This document shows positions 38,544 through 46,640 of a DNA stretch of 64,000 bases, one piece after another. The stretch covers positions 434,001-498,000 of the forward strand of contig JADKHE010000001.1 of the NCBI GenBank assembly GCA_016721925.1. The letters run 5' to 3'. The notes under the pieces are model-generated. The model was not told the DNA's origin, searched no databases, and worked only from the letters and a program-made list of their open reading frames with translations. This stretch comes from Candidatus Skiveiella danica. GTDB lineage: Bacteria; Pseudomonadota; Gammaproteobacteria; Burkholderiales; Burkholderiaceae_C. Every line of letters begins with the position of its first letter. The first letter of the stretch is position 1. Position numbers and translations under genes: made by a program.

Positions 38544-39143
38544 ATGAAAACGATGAAGTCTCTGGCCGTGGTGGCCTTGCTTGGGATGGCCGGTTCGGTC
38601 TGGGCCCAGGCCGATGAGGAGCGTGCGAAAAAAATTGTCGGTGGGGTTTGTTTCGTGTGCCACGGCGCTGAAGGTGAGTCTTCCAGCGAAGTCTTCCCGC
38701 GCCTGGCGGGGCAGCATTGGGAATACACCGCCAAGCAGCTGGAAAACTTCAAGAGCGGCAAGCGCAAGAGCACGGCCATGAGCAACATGGTTGCCAAGCT
38801 CACACCCGATGAGATGGTGGCGCTGGGAAAGTACTTCGAAAAGAAATCCGCGCCGCGCGAACCTGCCAAGGATGAAGACCTGTCGGGGATGGGCAAGTAC
38901 ATCTACCTGCATGGCAACAGATACAGCAGCCTTCCGGCTTGCGCCAGCTGCCATGGCAAAGAGGGTCTGGGCACGGCCTCGTTGCCGCGCCTGGCCGGAC
39001 AGTACGCCGTCTACATTGAAGCCCAGCTCAAGCAGTTCAACCTGCGCGAGCGCACCAACGACAACGAGGTGATGCACTCCATTGTTGCCAAAATGACGCC
39101 GCTTGAGATAGCCGCGGTTGCCGAGTACCTGAGCGGCAAGTAG
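38544..39143 (+). CDS. Diheme cytochrome c (c4/c553-like)
   Basis: A 199-residue periplasmic protein with signal peptide MKTMKSLAVVALLGMAGSVWAQA and two cytochrome domains, heme sites GVCFVCHGAEG and ACASCHGKEG. Each domain has the PRLAGQ segment and a later Met typical of cytochrome c4. It is a plausible electron acceptor from flavocytochrome c, shuttling electrons to a terminal oxidase. It lies directly after the fccB terminator. Confidence 0.9.
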   Translation: MKTMKSLAVVALLGMAGSVWAQADEERAKKIVGGVCFVCHGAEGESSSEVFPRLAGQHWEYTAKQLENFKSGKRKSTAMSNMVAKLTPDEMVALGKYFEKKSAPREPAKDEDLSGMGKYIYLHGNRYSSLPACASCHGKEGLGTASLPRLAGQYAVYIEAQLKQFNLRERTNDNEVMHSIVAKMTPLEIAAVAEYLSGK

Positions 39144-39158
39144 GCCGGTCGCCCGGTT

Positions 39159-40256
39159 TCAGGGCGCTTTGGCTTCTGACCGGCTCTCATTGGGAAACTG
39201 CACGCGGGCCACCTTGTGGTCCATGAGCCGGTCGGTCAGGCCGGCACCCACCCACATCCCAGCCAGGGTGATCCAGGCGGTCAGGGCGAAAACGGATCCG
39301 CCTGTCACGCCGGCACCCACGGCACAGCCGCCCGCCAGCATGGAGCCGAATCCCATGAGCACGGCGCCCGCGATGTAGCGGCGCATGCCATAGCCATCCG
39401 TGAAGCCTTCCAGCTTGAAATCACGCCCGAGGAGGGCGCCGATCAGCGAGCCCAGAAACACGCCCGGCATCAGGCCAAAATCGAAACCGATGGCCGGCGC
39501 TGGCGCATGGAGCACCCGCATCAGCCATTCCGCGGACGGGCCGCTGAAGGTCAGCCCCTGCACCTGTACCACGGCGAAAGAGTCGCGGGCGACGGCATTG
39601 GAAAACCACCACGCAGCCACTACCGAGAGCCCCGCGCCAATACCGCCCACCCACTTCCAGGCGCCGCCCACGCTGCGCACGCCGACGACCAGCCCAAAGA
39701 TCAGCCAGCCCAAGCCGAACAGCAGACCGCCCCAATGCCCTGCGCCGGTGATGACCAGCAGATCGCGGGTAGCGCCGCCGTCGACCGTCCACAGTCCACT
39801 GATGCTGTTGCGCAGGGGTTCCAGCGCGCCGCCGAGTGAGGCCTGGGCTGTGACGGCAAAAATCAGGCCGGACAGCAGAGCCCGTAGGTTGCCGTTGGCT
39901 GACAATACCAGCAGCCTGCTGGCACAGCCGCGGGTCATGATCATGCCGGCGCCGAACAGCAGCCCGCCGATCAACGCGCCCGAGAGACTGCCGCGCGCGG
40001 CCAACTGCCGTGCATTGCTCACGTCCAGAGCCCCCAGCAGAATCAGCGCCTGCACACCGACTACGGCCGACGAAAAGGCCAGCAGCCAGACTGCCAGCTT
40101 CTCGCCAAGCTGGCGGTGCCAGAACTCGATGACGGCCGCCCGCAGGCAGAAGCGCGAGCGTTGCGCCGTGAAGCCGAACAGGGCCCCGATGATCGCACCG
40201 CCAGAGGACAATATGGCACCGTCGCCATACTGCTCCAAAATGGTTGCCAGATTCAC
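39159..40256 (-). CDS. YeeE/YedE family (DUF395) sulfur-compound transporter
   Basis: A 365-residue polytopic membrane protein containing the two DUF395 units fused. Conserved Cys residues thought to pass thiosulfate in TsuA (YeeE) are visible in SRFCLRAAVIEFW, MTRGCASRLLVL and LAGGCAVGAGVTGG. It probably imports or exports thiosulfate or sulfur species; the exact substrate is inference. It is transcribed against its neighbours and is divergent from the metallo-beta-lactamase gene, with an AT-rich promoter region (about 40257-40300) between them. Confidence 0.88.
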   Translation of the reverse strand: MNLATILEQYGDGAILSSGGAIIGALFGFTAQRSRFCLRAAVIEFWHRQLGEKLAVWLLAFSSAVVGVQALILLGALDVSNARQLAARGSLSGALIGGLLFGAGMIMTRGCASRLLVLSANGNLRALLSGLIFAVTAQASLGGALEPLRNSISGLWTVDGGATRDLLVITGAGHWGGLLFGLGWLIFGLVVGVRSVGGAWKWVGGIGAGLSVVAAWWFSNAVARDSFAVVQVQGLTFSGPSAEWLMRVLHAPAPAIGFDFGLMPGVFLGSLIGALLGRDFKLEGFTDGYGMRRYIAGAVLMGFGSMLAGGCAVGAGVTGGSVFALTAWITLAGMWVGAGLTDRLMDHKVARVQFPNESRSEAKAP

Positions 40257-40418
40257 GTCGATCCTTAATAATTCAGTGAAAACTTATATGATGGTAGCCC
40301 GGCGCTGTCTCGAGGGGTTGATCCCGGTCAAGAAGGCGCGGTTTCGCCCATGGGCTGATGCGCCACTGCCGTCGCCAGCTTGGGTTTGCGTGACGGTCCG
40401 TTCAGGTCAGGAATGATG

Positions 40419-41387
40419 ATGAAAGCCCTTGAAGCGCTTTTCCGGTTGATCCAGGGGGTCGCACTGATCCTCTGGCTGGCACTATGGCCGCTTCCGGCCG
40501 CGCTGGCGCAAGATGCGCCCGTGATGAGAACTGTCCAGGTTTCGCCTTCGGCGTGGTATGTCGAGGGCCTGTCGGCGCTGGGCTCCACGGCCAACCAGAA
40601 CTTCGTCTCCAACGCGGCCTTCGTGGTGACACCCGCCGGCGTCGTGGTCATCGATGCGCTGGGCTCGCCGGCGCTGGCGGAGCGCCTTTTGCAGGAGATC
40701 CGCAAGCTGACGCGCCAGCCGGTGACGCACGTGATCGTCACCCATTACCATGCTGACCACATCTATGGCCTGCAGGCCTTCAAGAACCAGGGCGCGCGCA
40801 TCATCGCGCACCGCTCGGCGCTGGAGTATCTGAACTCCGAGACGGCCCGCCAACGGCTGGAGACCTCTCGCACCGAACTTGCGCCCTGGGTCGATGCCAA
40901 GACCCGGCTGGTGAACGCCGACGAGTGGATCGACGGCGACAAGACCCTCACCGTGGGTGGCACGCAATTCCTGATCCGGCATGTGGGCCCGTCGCACACG
41001 CCGGAAGACCTGGTGGTCTATCTTCCAAAGGAGAAGGTGCTGTTCGCGGGCGATCTGGTGTTTCGCAACCGCATTCCGTTTGTCGGTCAGGCCGACAGCG
41101 GGCGATGGATCCAGGCGCTGGATGTGCTGCTGAAATTCGACGCCACCACCATTGTGCCCGGGCATGGCCCGCTGTCGGGTGAGGCCCGCAAGGACATGCA
41201 GCAGACCCGCGACTACCTCGTTTACCTGCGCGCGACCATGGGCGAGGCCGCGCGCAACCTCGAACCCTTCGAAGAAGCCTACCAGGCGGCCGACTGGAGC
41301 CGATTCGAGAAGCTTCCGTTGTTCCGGGTTGCCAATCGCATGAACGCCTACAACACCTATTTGCTGATGGAGCACGAATCCAAATGA
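40419..41387 (+). CDS. Exported metallo-beta-lactamase-fold hydrolase (SoxH-like)
   Basis: A 322-residue periplasmic protein: signal peptide ending LPAALAQ, then an MBL fold with the zinc motif VTHYHADHIYGLQ, further ligands GPSHTPEDLVVYL, LFAGDLVF and PGHGPLSG. Relatives occur in sox and PQQ-related clusters (SoxH-like); the reaction is unproven and may involve a sulfur or thioester compound. Three tandem ATGs lie at 40413, 40416 and 40419; only the last has proper spacing (6 bases) from AGGA. It overlaps the next gene by 4 bases. Confidence 0.85.
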   Translation: MKALEALFRLIQGVALILWLALWPLPAALAQDAPVMRTVQVSPSAWYVEGLSALGSTANQNFVSNAAFVVTPAGVVVIDALGSPALAERLLQEIRKLTRQPVTHVIVTHYHADHIYGLQAFKNQGARIIAHRSALEYLNSETARQRLETSRTELAPWVDAKTRLVNADEWIDGDKTLTVGGTQFLIRHVGPSHTPEDLVVYLPKEKVLFAGDLVFRNRIPFVGQADSGRWIQALDVLLKFDATTIVPGHGPLSGEARKDMQQTRDYLVYLRATMGEAARNLEPFEEAYQAADWSRFEKLPLFRVANRMNAYNTYLLMEHESK

Positions 41388-41887
41388 ACCTTTCGCCTGT
41401 TTCAGGTTCCACCGTCGCGGCGTCCCTCCCGCGGCGCCACTTGATGGTGGCCGGCGCCCTGGCTGCGTTCGTGCCGGCGGCGCGGTCGGCATCGTCTACC
41501 TTGCCCCAGGCGGTCTCGCTGGCGGATGAACTGGCCGCAGCCTTGCGCCATGGCGAGCCCCTGGTGGTGATGGTCAGCCTGGAAGGCTGCCCGTTCTGCG
41601 TGGTGGCCCGCAACAGCTATCTGGCCCCGCTGCGCGCCGAAGGGCGGCTGGATATCGTCCAGGTCGACATGCGAACCGGGCGCCCGCTCAAGGATTTTCA
41701 GGGGCAGGCCTTGACCCATGAAGAGATGACACGCCGCTGGGCGATTAAACTGGCCCCCACCGTCCTGTTCTTCGGAAAGGGGGGGCAAGAGGTCGCCGAA
41801 CGGCTCGTGGGCGGGATGCTGCCTGATTTCTATGGGGCGTATCTTGATCAGCGCCTGGAAGCGGCACGAAAGGCCGTCCGAGGATGA
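41384..41887 (+). CDS. Exported thioredoxin-fold protein (SoxW-like)
   Basis: A 167-residue protein with a twin-arginine-like leader (PRRHLMVAGALAAFVPAA) and a thioredoxin fold: MVSLEGCPFCVVARN contains the CxxC pair (CPFC) and KLAPTVLFF the cis-Pro. It overlaps the upstream MBL gene (ATGA), so the two are translationally coupled and probably act together in the periplasm on a thiol or persulfide. The substrate is unknown. Confidence 0.82.
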   Translation: MNLSPVSGSTVAASLPRRHLMVAGALAAFVPAARSASSTLPQAVSLADELAAALRHGEPLVVMVSLEGCPFCVVARNSYLAPLRAEGRLDIVQVDMRTGRPLKDFQGQALTHEEMTRRWAIKLAPTVLFFGKGGQEVAERLVGGMLPDFYGAYLDQRLEAARKAVRG

Positions 41888-41930
41888 TTCTCCCAACGAT
41901 TTCTTGATTCTTTCGGTGCTTTCCCAGCGG

Positions 41931-41959
41931 GGATCGGTCACTATTTGCTATCAAAAACG
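41931..41959 (-). repeat. Dispersed repeat copy 4
   Basis: On the minus strand: GATAGCAAATAGTGACC, a short variable part, then CGCTGGG, matching the family core with a few differences. It lies in the 234-bp gap before the FNR-type regulator gene; the rest of that gap shows no gene. Confidence 0.6.
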
Positions 41960-42121
41960 TTGCAAGATGGTTTCCTGAAAGAAGCACGGGACCGCGCATC
42001 CGAGGCAAGATAGGGGCACCCCCACAGCGCAGGTTAAATGGCAGGGCGCCAGATGACCAGGCATGCCACAATTTGCTGGCCCCGAAACTACAACGCTACA
42101 ACGGACGCCTGACGGCACGCA

Positions 42122-42826
42122 ATGATTCCCATCAAGACCGAATCCGCCTGGAAAGGCACCTCCGACTGCCGCAATTGCGGCATCCGGGACATGGTCCTGT
42201 TTGCCGACCTGAACGAGCAGGATTTCGGCATGATCCACTCGCCGATTGATGACCTGGAGTTTCGCGCGGGAACCACCCTGTTTGCCGAGTCAACGGCGGC
42301 CATGGGGATCTTCACGTTGCGCACCGGGATGATCAAGCTGGTGCGCGTGACGCCCGATGGCCGCCAGCGCATCGTCCGGGTGCTGCGTCCAGGTGACGTT
42401 GCGGGGCTGGAGGCATTGGCTACATCGCAGTACGACAGCGATGCGGTGGCCTTGACCGACATTTCCGTGTGCCGCATACCGCTTTCGGTGATCAACATGC
42501 TGGGGGGCAGTTCGGCTCGTCTGCACAGGCGGCTGATGGAGAAATGGCAACATGCGCTCAAGGAGGCGGATGACTGGCTGGCTGATCTGAACTTCGGCAC
42601 CGCGCGCCAGCGCGTGGCCCATTTCATCCTGAAAATGCGAAATCAGGCCGATGCGCAGATCGCGACGTTGTTTTCGCGCGAGGACATGGGTGCCATGCTC
42701 GACCTGAAGCTCGAAACCGTCAGCCGGGAGGTCAGTGCTCTTGTGCGCGAAAAGGTGATCCAACCCTTGGACAAGCAGGGCCGTGTGTACCGCATTCTCG
42801 ATCTGCCGGCCCTGCAGTCCATCTGA
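42122..42826 (+). CDS. Crp/Fnr family regulator, FNR-type with three candidate cluster Cys
   Basis: A 234-residue regulator with a cyclic-nucleotide-fold sensor domain (residues about 25-140), dimer helix and winged helix. The recognition helix LETVSREVSAL has the E-xx-S-R residues of FNR, which read TTGAT half-sites. Cys16 and Cys19 (CRNC) and Cys117 resemble three of the four FNR [4Fe-4S] ligands; the fourth position, five residues after Cys19, is not Cys. It may sense oxygen through an altered cluster, or NO, or redox. It sits amid sulfur genes and precedes the rhodanese gene. Confidence 0.87.
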   Translation: MIPIKTESAWKGTSDCRNCGIRDMVLFADLNEQDFGMIHSPIDDLEFRAGTTLFAESTAAMGIFTLRTGMIKLVRVTPDGRQRIVRVLRPGDVAGLEALATSQYDSDAVALTDISVCRIPLSVINMLGGSSARLHRRLMEKWQHALKEADDWLADLNFGTARQRVAHFILKMRNQADAQIATLFSREDMGAMLDLKLETVSREVSALVREKVIQPLDKQGRVYRILDLPALQSI

Positions 42827-42870
42827 ATTGCAGGCCGTATTTTTCTTGCCTGAACTTGAGGTGTTTTTTT

Positions 42871-43308
42871 GTGAATGGAAGATTTCTGACGACCCGGCGC
42901 GTCGCACTGGCATCGCTGGCGGCCTTGACACTGATCCCCGCTTTTGCCGCCACCGGCCTGGAGATGAGCGCGCCCGATGCCCTGGCTCAGTTGAAGGCGG
43001 GCAAACTGATCCTGGTCGATATCCGCACGCCAGATGAGTGGAAGCAGACCGGTGTGGCGCAAGGCGCCGTGCGGCTCGACATGCAGCATCCCAAGGGGGC
43101 GCCCGGCTTCATGGATGATCTGCTCAAGCTGACCAAGGGCGATAAGAACGCGCCGGTCGCCCTGATCTGCCGCACCGGCAACCGCACCACCCAGGTCCAG
43201 CGTTACCTGGAGGCTCAGGGTTTCACGCAGGTCTTCAATGTCCGGGAAGGCATGGCCGGCAGCGCGGCTGGACCGGGCTGGCTGCGACGCGGATTGCCGC
43301 TGCAATAG
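42871..43308 (+). CDS. Exported rhodanese-domain sulfurtransferase
   Basis: A 145-residue protein with a signal peptide (TTRRVALASLAALTLIPAFAA) and a single rhodanese domain: VDIRTPDEWKQTG and the active loop ICRTGNRTTQ with catalytic Cys. It probably handles persulfide sulfur in the periplasm, fitting the sulfide-oxidation neighbours. I choose GTG 42871 (GAGG about 10 bases upstream) over the earlier TTG 42856. Confidence 0.87.
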   Translation: MNGRFLTTRRVALASLAALTLIPAFAATGLEMSAPDALAQLKAGKLILVDIRTPDEWKQTGVAQGAVRLDMQHPKGAPGFMDDLLKLTKGDKNAPVALICRTGNRTTQVQRYLEAQGFTQVFNVREGMAGSAAGPGWLRRGLPLQ

Positions 43309-43361
43309 GGGGAAGCGAGGCGCCGAGGCCACGCGGCCCGATGCTTGCGGCGGGTCGCCTT

Positions 43362-45656
43362 TCAGCGCGTCAGCGCCATGAAGAGCCTGGGCAGGCGCTC
43401 CGGTAGTTGCTCCACCCGGTCGACCACTGTGAAGTGGTGGCCAAAGATGTCACGCACATAGGCGTCGGCGTTCGGATCCAGACTGATGCAGTGGCTGTGA
43501 ATGCCCTGCTGGGTGAGCTCCTTCACTGCCTGGCGCGTGTCCAGAATCAGTGCCTGCGGGTCGCTCATGTCCACATCGGCCGGCTCACCGTCGGTCAGCA
43601 CCAACAGCAACTTCTTGTCGACCTTCTGGGCCCCCAAATAGTGCGCGGCGTGGCGCATGGCCGCGCCCATTCGCGTGGAGTAGCCCGCCTGCACGGCCGC
43701 CAGTCGGCCCTTTGAGGCCTCGCCCCAACGCTCGGAAAAGCCCAGGATGTGCTGGTAGCGCACCTCGTGCCGGGTGTTCGAGTGAAAGCCGGCAATCGCA
43801 AAAGGGTCGCCGAGCCGATCGATCGCCCAGGCCAGCAGCGCCACGGCCTCCTGACTAACTGCGAGCCGGGTCTGGCCGGTGCCGGGCACTTCATCGTTCA
43901 ATGAGGCGGACAGATCCAGCAGCAGCAGCACGGCGATGCTGCGCCCGTCGGTGCGGTGGCTCATCAGGATGCGCGGGTCAGGCTGCACGCCGGCGCGCCA
44001 GTCGATCAGCGAGCGCAGCGCCACGTCCAGGTCGAGTTCGCTGCCTTCCTCCCGGTAACGCAGACGCACGCGGTCCTGGGGTTTGAGCAGATCCAGCAGG
44101 CGCTCCAGCTGGCGGGCCAGCACGGCGTGTTTGGCCAGCAGGCGGTCGATCAAGCTGGCGTCGCCGCCCGCATGCAGCCCCTCGTACACGCTGACCCAGT
44201 CGGGCCGGTAGTCCTGCGCGGCGGCGTCCCATTCGGGGTAGTGGCGCGGCGGCAAGCCCTGGATCTCCTGCGCGGCGGGCGGGCGTGGCTCGGCAAAGCT
44301 GTCTTCCTCGTCACCGGCCTCGATGAAGGTCCAGAGGTGGCGGTTGTCGTCGCGGTAGCTCACCACGGTGTCGGTGAAGAACACGCGGGCCGACTGGTCG
44401 CTCTGGCGCCGGGTGCGGGCCGCATGGCGTAGCGCCAGCGCGGCCATGTCGGCGGTGCTGGAAGGCCCCTGGGCCATGAGGGCGTGAAACTCGTCGACAA
44501 ATGCTTTCAGGACCTCGTCGCGGTAGCCGTGCGCCGGGTGCAGCAGGGCGCTTGAGAGCATCGCCAGCCGGTGGCGCAGGCAGCTCGCCGTGTCGGGGTC
44601 GCAGGCGCCTTCAACCGGGCGCGGGTGCAGGGCCAGCAACAGCGGCTGCATGCCGGGGTACTGGCGCAGCACGAGGTGATCGATGCGCGCATCCTCGAAG
44701 CACTCCACGGTCAGGCGCTGCAGCGGGCTCAGGTTGTCGGCCACCTGGGCCTGGCTCCAGCGCCGGTGGCCGGCCATGTGGGCCAGGGCGGCGCGATAAC
44801 GGTCCAGCCCGCAGGGTCCGCCCGGGCCCATGAAGTCGTCATACACATCGGGCAGGGCGATGCCGTTCGCATCGAAGAAAGGCGTGGGCGCCCGGCTGTC
44901 CTCGAAGCCGGTGCTGAAGGACAGCAGCGGCGCGTGGTCCTGCCACAGGCAGCGCAGCGTGAGGTCAAGCTGGCGCTCCACCGTCACCAGCAGCGTGCCA
45001 TGCCGCTCGCGCTGCAGCACCGCACGGCTGTCGGCGGACTTCAGGGCGAAATAGTCGCGCTGGCGCTCGGGATGGTGCTGGTAGTGGCGCGCGCCATAGT
45101 CGGCCCAGCGCGAGAGGCCGGCCACGTTGAGCACATCGAGCGCCCGCGGCGCGTGTTCCAGGAACACCGGCAGCCCCGGGCTTTCGAAGGTGGCGTGGTG
45201 GCCGTGGAGGGACACCGTCGTGCGCTGCATGAGCTCGCGCGTCACGCGCAGGTAGTCGCGCATCGGCCCGGGCCCGAGCAGCCGGCGCGCGACTGCCGCC
45301 AAACTCTGAAGCAGCGGCGCAATGGCGCGGCTGTTGGGCGACTTTTGCATCGCCTGGATCAACGCGATCACATCGTTGAGCAAGTCTTCGCCGACGGCGC
45401 TGGCCACCGACGGCCACTCCTGCAGGAAGGCCAGCACCGGCTCCGCGCCGCGGCCCATGCGCCCCAGCGCATGGGCGCAGTCCAGCCAGGCGTCCATGCC
45501 TTCGGCGCTCAGTGCGGCCCGGGCCTCCAGCAGGCAATCGGCCAGCACGTCCTGCACCGCCGGGAAGCCACAGGCGACGCGCGCGCGCCAGGCCTCCAGT
45601 TGCGCAGGCTCTATGGAACCGGGAACGATCTCAGGCGGTGCAGCAATGGTGGACAC
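43362..45656 (-). CDS. cbbO: RuBisCO activation protein CbbO (VWA domain)
   Basis: A 764-residue protein with a C-terminal von Willebrand A domain (AVLLLLDLSASLNDEVPG: the DxSxS MIDAS motif) and a long helical N-terminal region. With the AAA+ motor CbbQ it forms the CbbQO activase that strips inhibitory sugar phosphates from RuBisCO; the VWA domain binds RuBisCO. The start is GTG 45656. It lies 53 bp after cbbQ in the cbbM-cbbQ-cbbO operon. Confidence 0.93.
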   Translation of the reverse strand: MSTIAAPPEIVPGSIEPAQLEAWRARVACGFPAVQDVLADCLLEARAALSAEGMDAWLDCAHALGRMGRGAEPVLAFLQEWPSVASAVGEDLLNDVIALIQAMQKSPNSRAIAPLLQSLAAVARRLLGPGPMRDYLRVTRELMQRTTVSLHGHHATFESPGLPVFLEHAPRALDVLNVAGLSRWADYGARHYQHHPERQRDYFALKSADSRAVLQRERHGTLLVTVERQLDLTLRCLWQDHAPLLSFSTGFEDSRAPTPFFDANGIALPDVYDDFMGPGGPCGLDRYRAALAHMAGHRRWSQAQVADNLSPLQRLTVECFEDARIDHLVLRQYPGMQPLLLALHPRPVEGACDPDTASCLRHRLAMLSSALLHPAHGYRDEVLKAFVDEFHALMAQGPSSTADMAALALRHAARTRRQSDQSARVFFTDTVVSYRDDNRHLWTFIEAGDEEDSFAEPRPPAAQEIQGLPPRHYPEWDAAAQDYRPDWVSVYEGLHAGGDASLIDRLLAKHAVLARQLERLLDLLKPQDRVRLRYREEGSELDLDVALRSLIDWRAGVQPDPRILMSHRTDGRSIAVLLLLDLSASLNDEVPGTGQTRLAVSQEAVALLAWAIDRLGDPFAIAGFHSNTRHEVRYQHILGFSERWGEASKGRLAAVQAGYSTRMGAAMRHAAHYLGAQKVDKKLLLVLTDGEPADVDMSDPQALILDTRQAVKELTQQGIHSHCISLDPNADAYVRDIFGHHFTVVDRVEQLPERLPRLFMALTR

Positions 45657-45709
45657 GGTGCCGCCCGAAGATCAGTGGTGTGCGCAAGGCCGAGCCTGTC
45701 CGCAATGCC

Positions 45710-46507
45710 TCAAGCCAGCACCGCGTCAATCGTATGGTCGAGCGTGTCGCGGATGTCCGCGTCGTCGGTGATCGGGCGCACCATCGCCATTCGGCAGGCC
45801 TCGGCCGGTGCCACGCCATGGCGGATCAACTGGGCGGCGTAGACCAGCAGGCGGGTGGAGATGCCCTCGGTCAGGCCATGGCCCTTGAGCGAGCGCGCGG
45901 CGGCGGCGATCTGCACCAGTTGCGCGGCCCGCGCCGCATCCAGCCCGGTTTCCTGGCTGACGATCTGCGCCTCCAGTTCGGCGGCGGGGTAGTCAAACTC
46001 AAACGCCGCGAAGCGCTGCTTGGTCGAGGGCTTGAGGTCCTTCATCAGGCTCTGGTAGCCTGGGTTGTACGAGATCACGAGCTGAAAGTCCGGGTGCGCC
46101 TGGACCGTCTCGCCCTTTTTGTCCAAGGGCATCTGGCGGCGATGGTCGGTCAGCGGGTGGATCACCACCGTGGTGTCCTGGCGCGCCTCGACGATTTCAT
46201 CGAGGTAGCAGATGGCCCCGGTGCGCGCCGCCACGGTCAGCGGCCCGTCCTGCCAGCGCGTGCCGCCGGCGTCGAGCAGGTAGCGGCCCACCAGGTCGCT
46301 GGCCGTCATGTCCTCGTTGCAGGCCACGGTGATCAGCGGGCGGCCCAGCTTCCAGGCCATGAACTCGATGAAGCGCGACTTGCCGCAACCGGTCGGCCCC
46401 TTGACCATCACCGGCAGGCGCGCCGCATAGGCGGCCTCGTACAAGGCCACCTCGTTGCCTTGGGCCTGGTAGAACGGCGCAATGCCGGGGGCGTTCAAAG
46501 CAGTCAT
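45710..46507 (-). CDS. cbbQ: RuBisCO activation AAA+ ATPase CbbQ
   Basis: A 265-residue MoxR-type AAA+ ATPase. Walker A is GPTGCGKS at residues 37-44, Walker B YLDEIVEA, sensor 1 ISYNPGYQ. It forms hexamers that power RuBisCO remodelling together with CbbO. ATG 46507 gives the conserved MTALNAPGIAPFY start; longer frames upstream run through the inverted repeat that separates it from cbbM. Confidence 0.95.
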   Translation of the reverse strand: MTALNAPGIAPFYQAQGNEVALYEAAYAARLPVMVKGPTGCGKSRFIEFMAWKLGRPLITVACNEDMTASDLVGRYLLDAGGTRWQDGPLTVAARTGAICYLDEIVEARQDTTVVIHPLTDHRRQMPLDKKGETVQAHPDFQLVISYNPGYQSLMKDLKPSTKQRFAAFEFDYPAAELEAQIVSQETGLDAARAAQLVQIAAAARSLKGHGLTEGISTRLLVYAAQLIRHGVAPAEACRMAMVRPITDDADIRDTLDHTIDAVLA

Positions 46508-46542
46508 GATGGGCTCACTATGGGTGTTGTCCAGCAGGGCTA

Positions 46543-46632
46543 GGAGGCTGGGCGGCAGAGCGTTTTGCGCAGGTAAAGGAGGAGGCCGCAGGCCGGGGGA
46601 CACGGAGCGAAACGCTCTTGCGCCCAGCCTCC
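46543..46632. repeat. Long inverted repeat between cbbM and cbbQ
   Basis: GGAGGCTGGGCG (46543-46554) with AGAGCGTTT (46557-46565) pairs to AAACGCTCT (46610-46618) and CGCCCAGCCTCC (46621-46632): 21 base pairs interrupted only by a 2x2 mismatch, around a 44-base loop. There is no T-run, so it is more likely an mRNA-stabilising or processing structure, or a leaky terminator, than a strict terminator. Confidence 0.8.
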
Positions 46633-46640
46633 GGGCTAGA

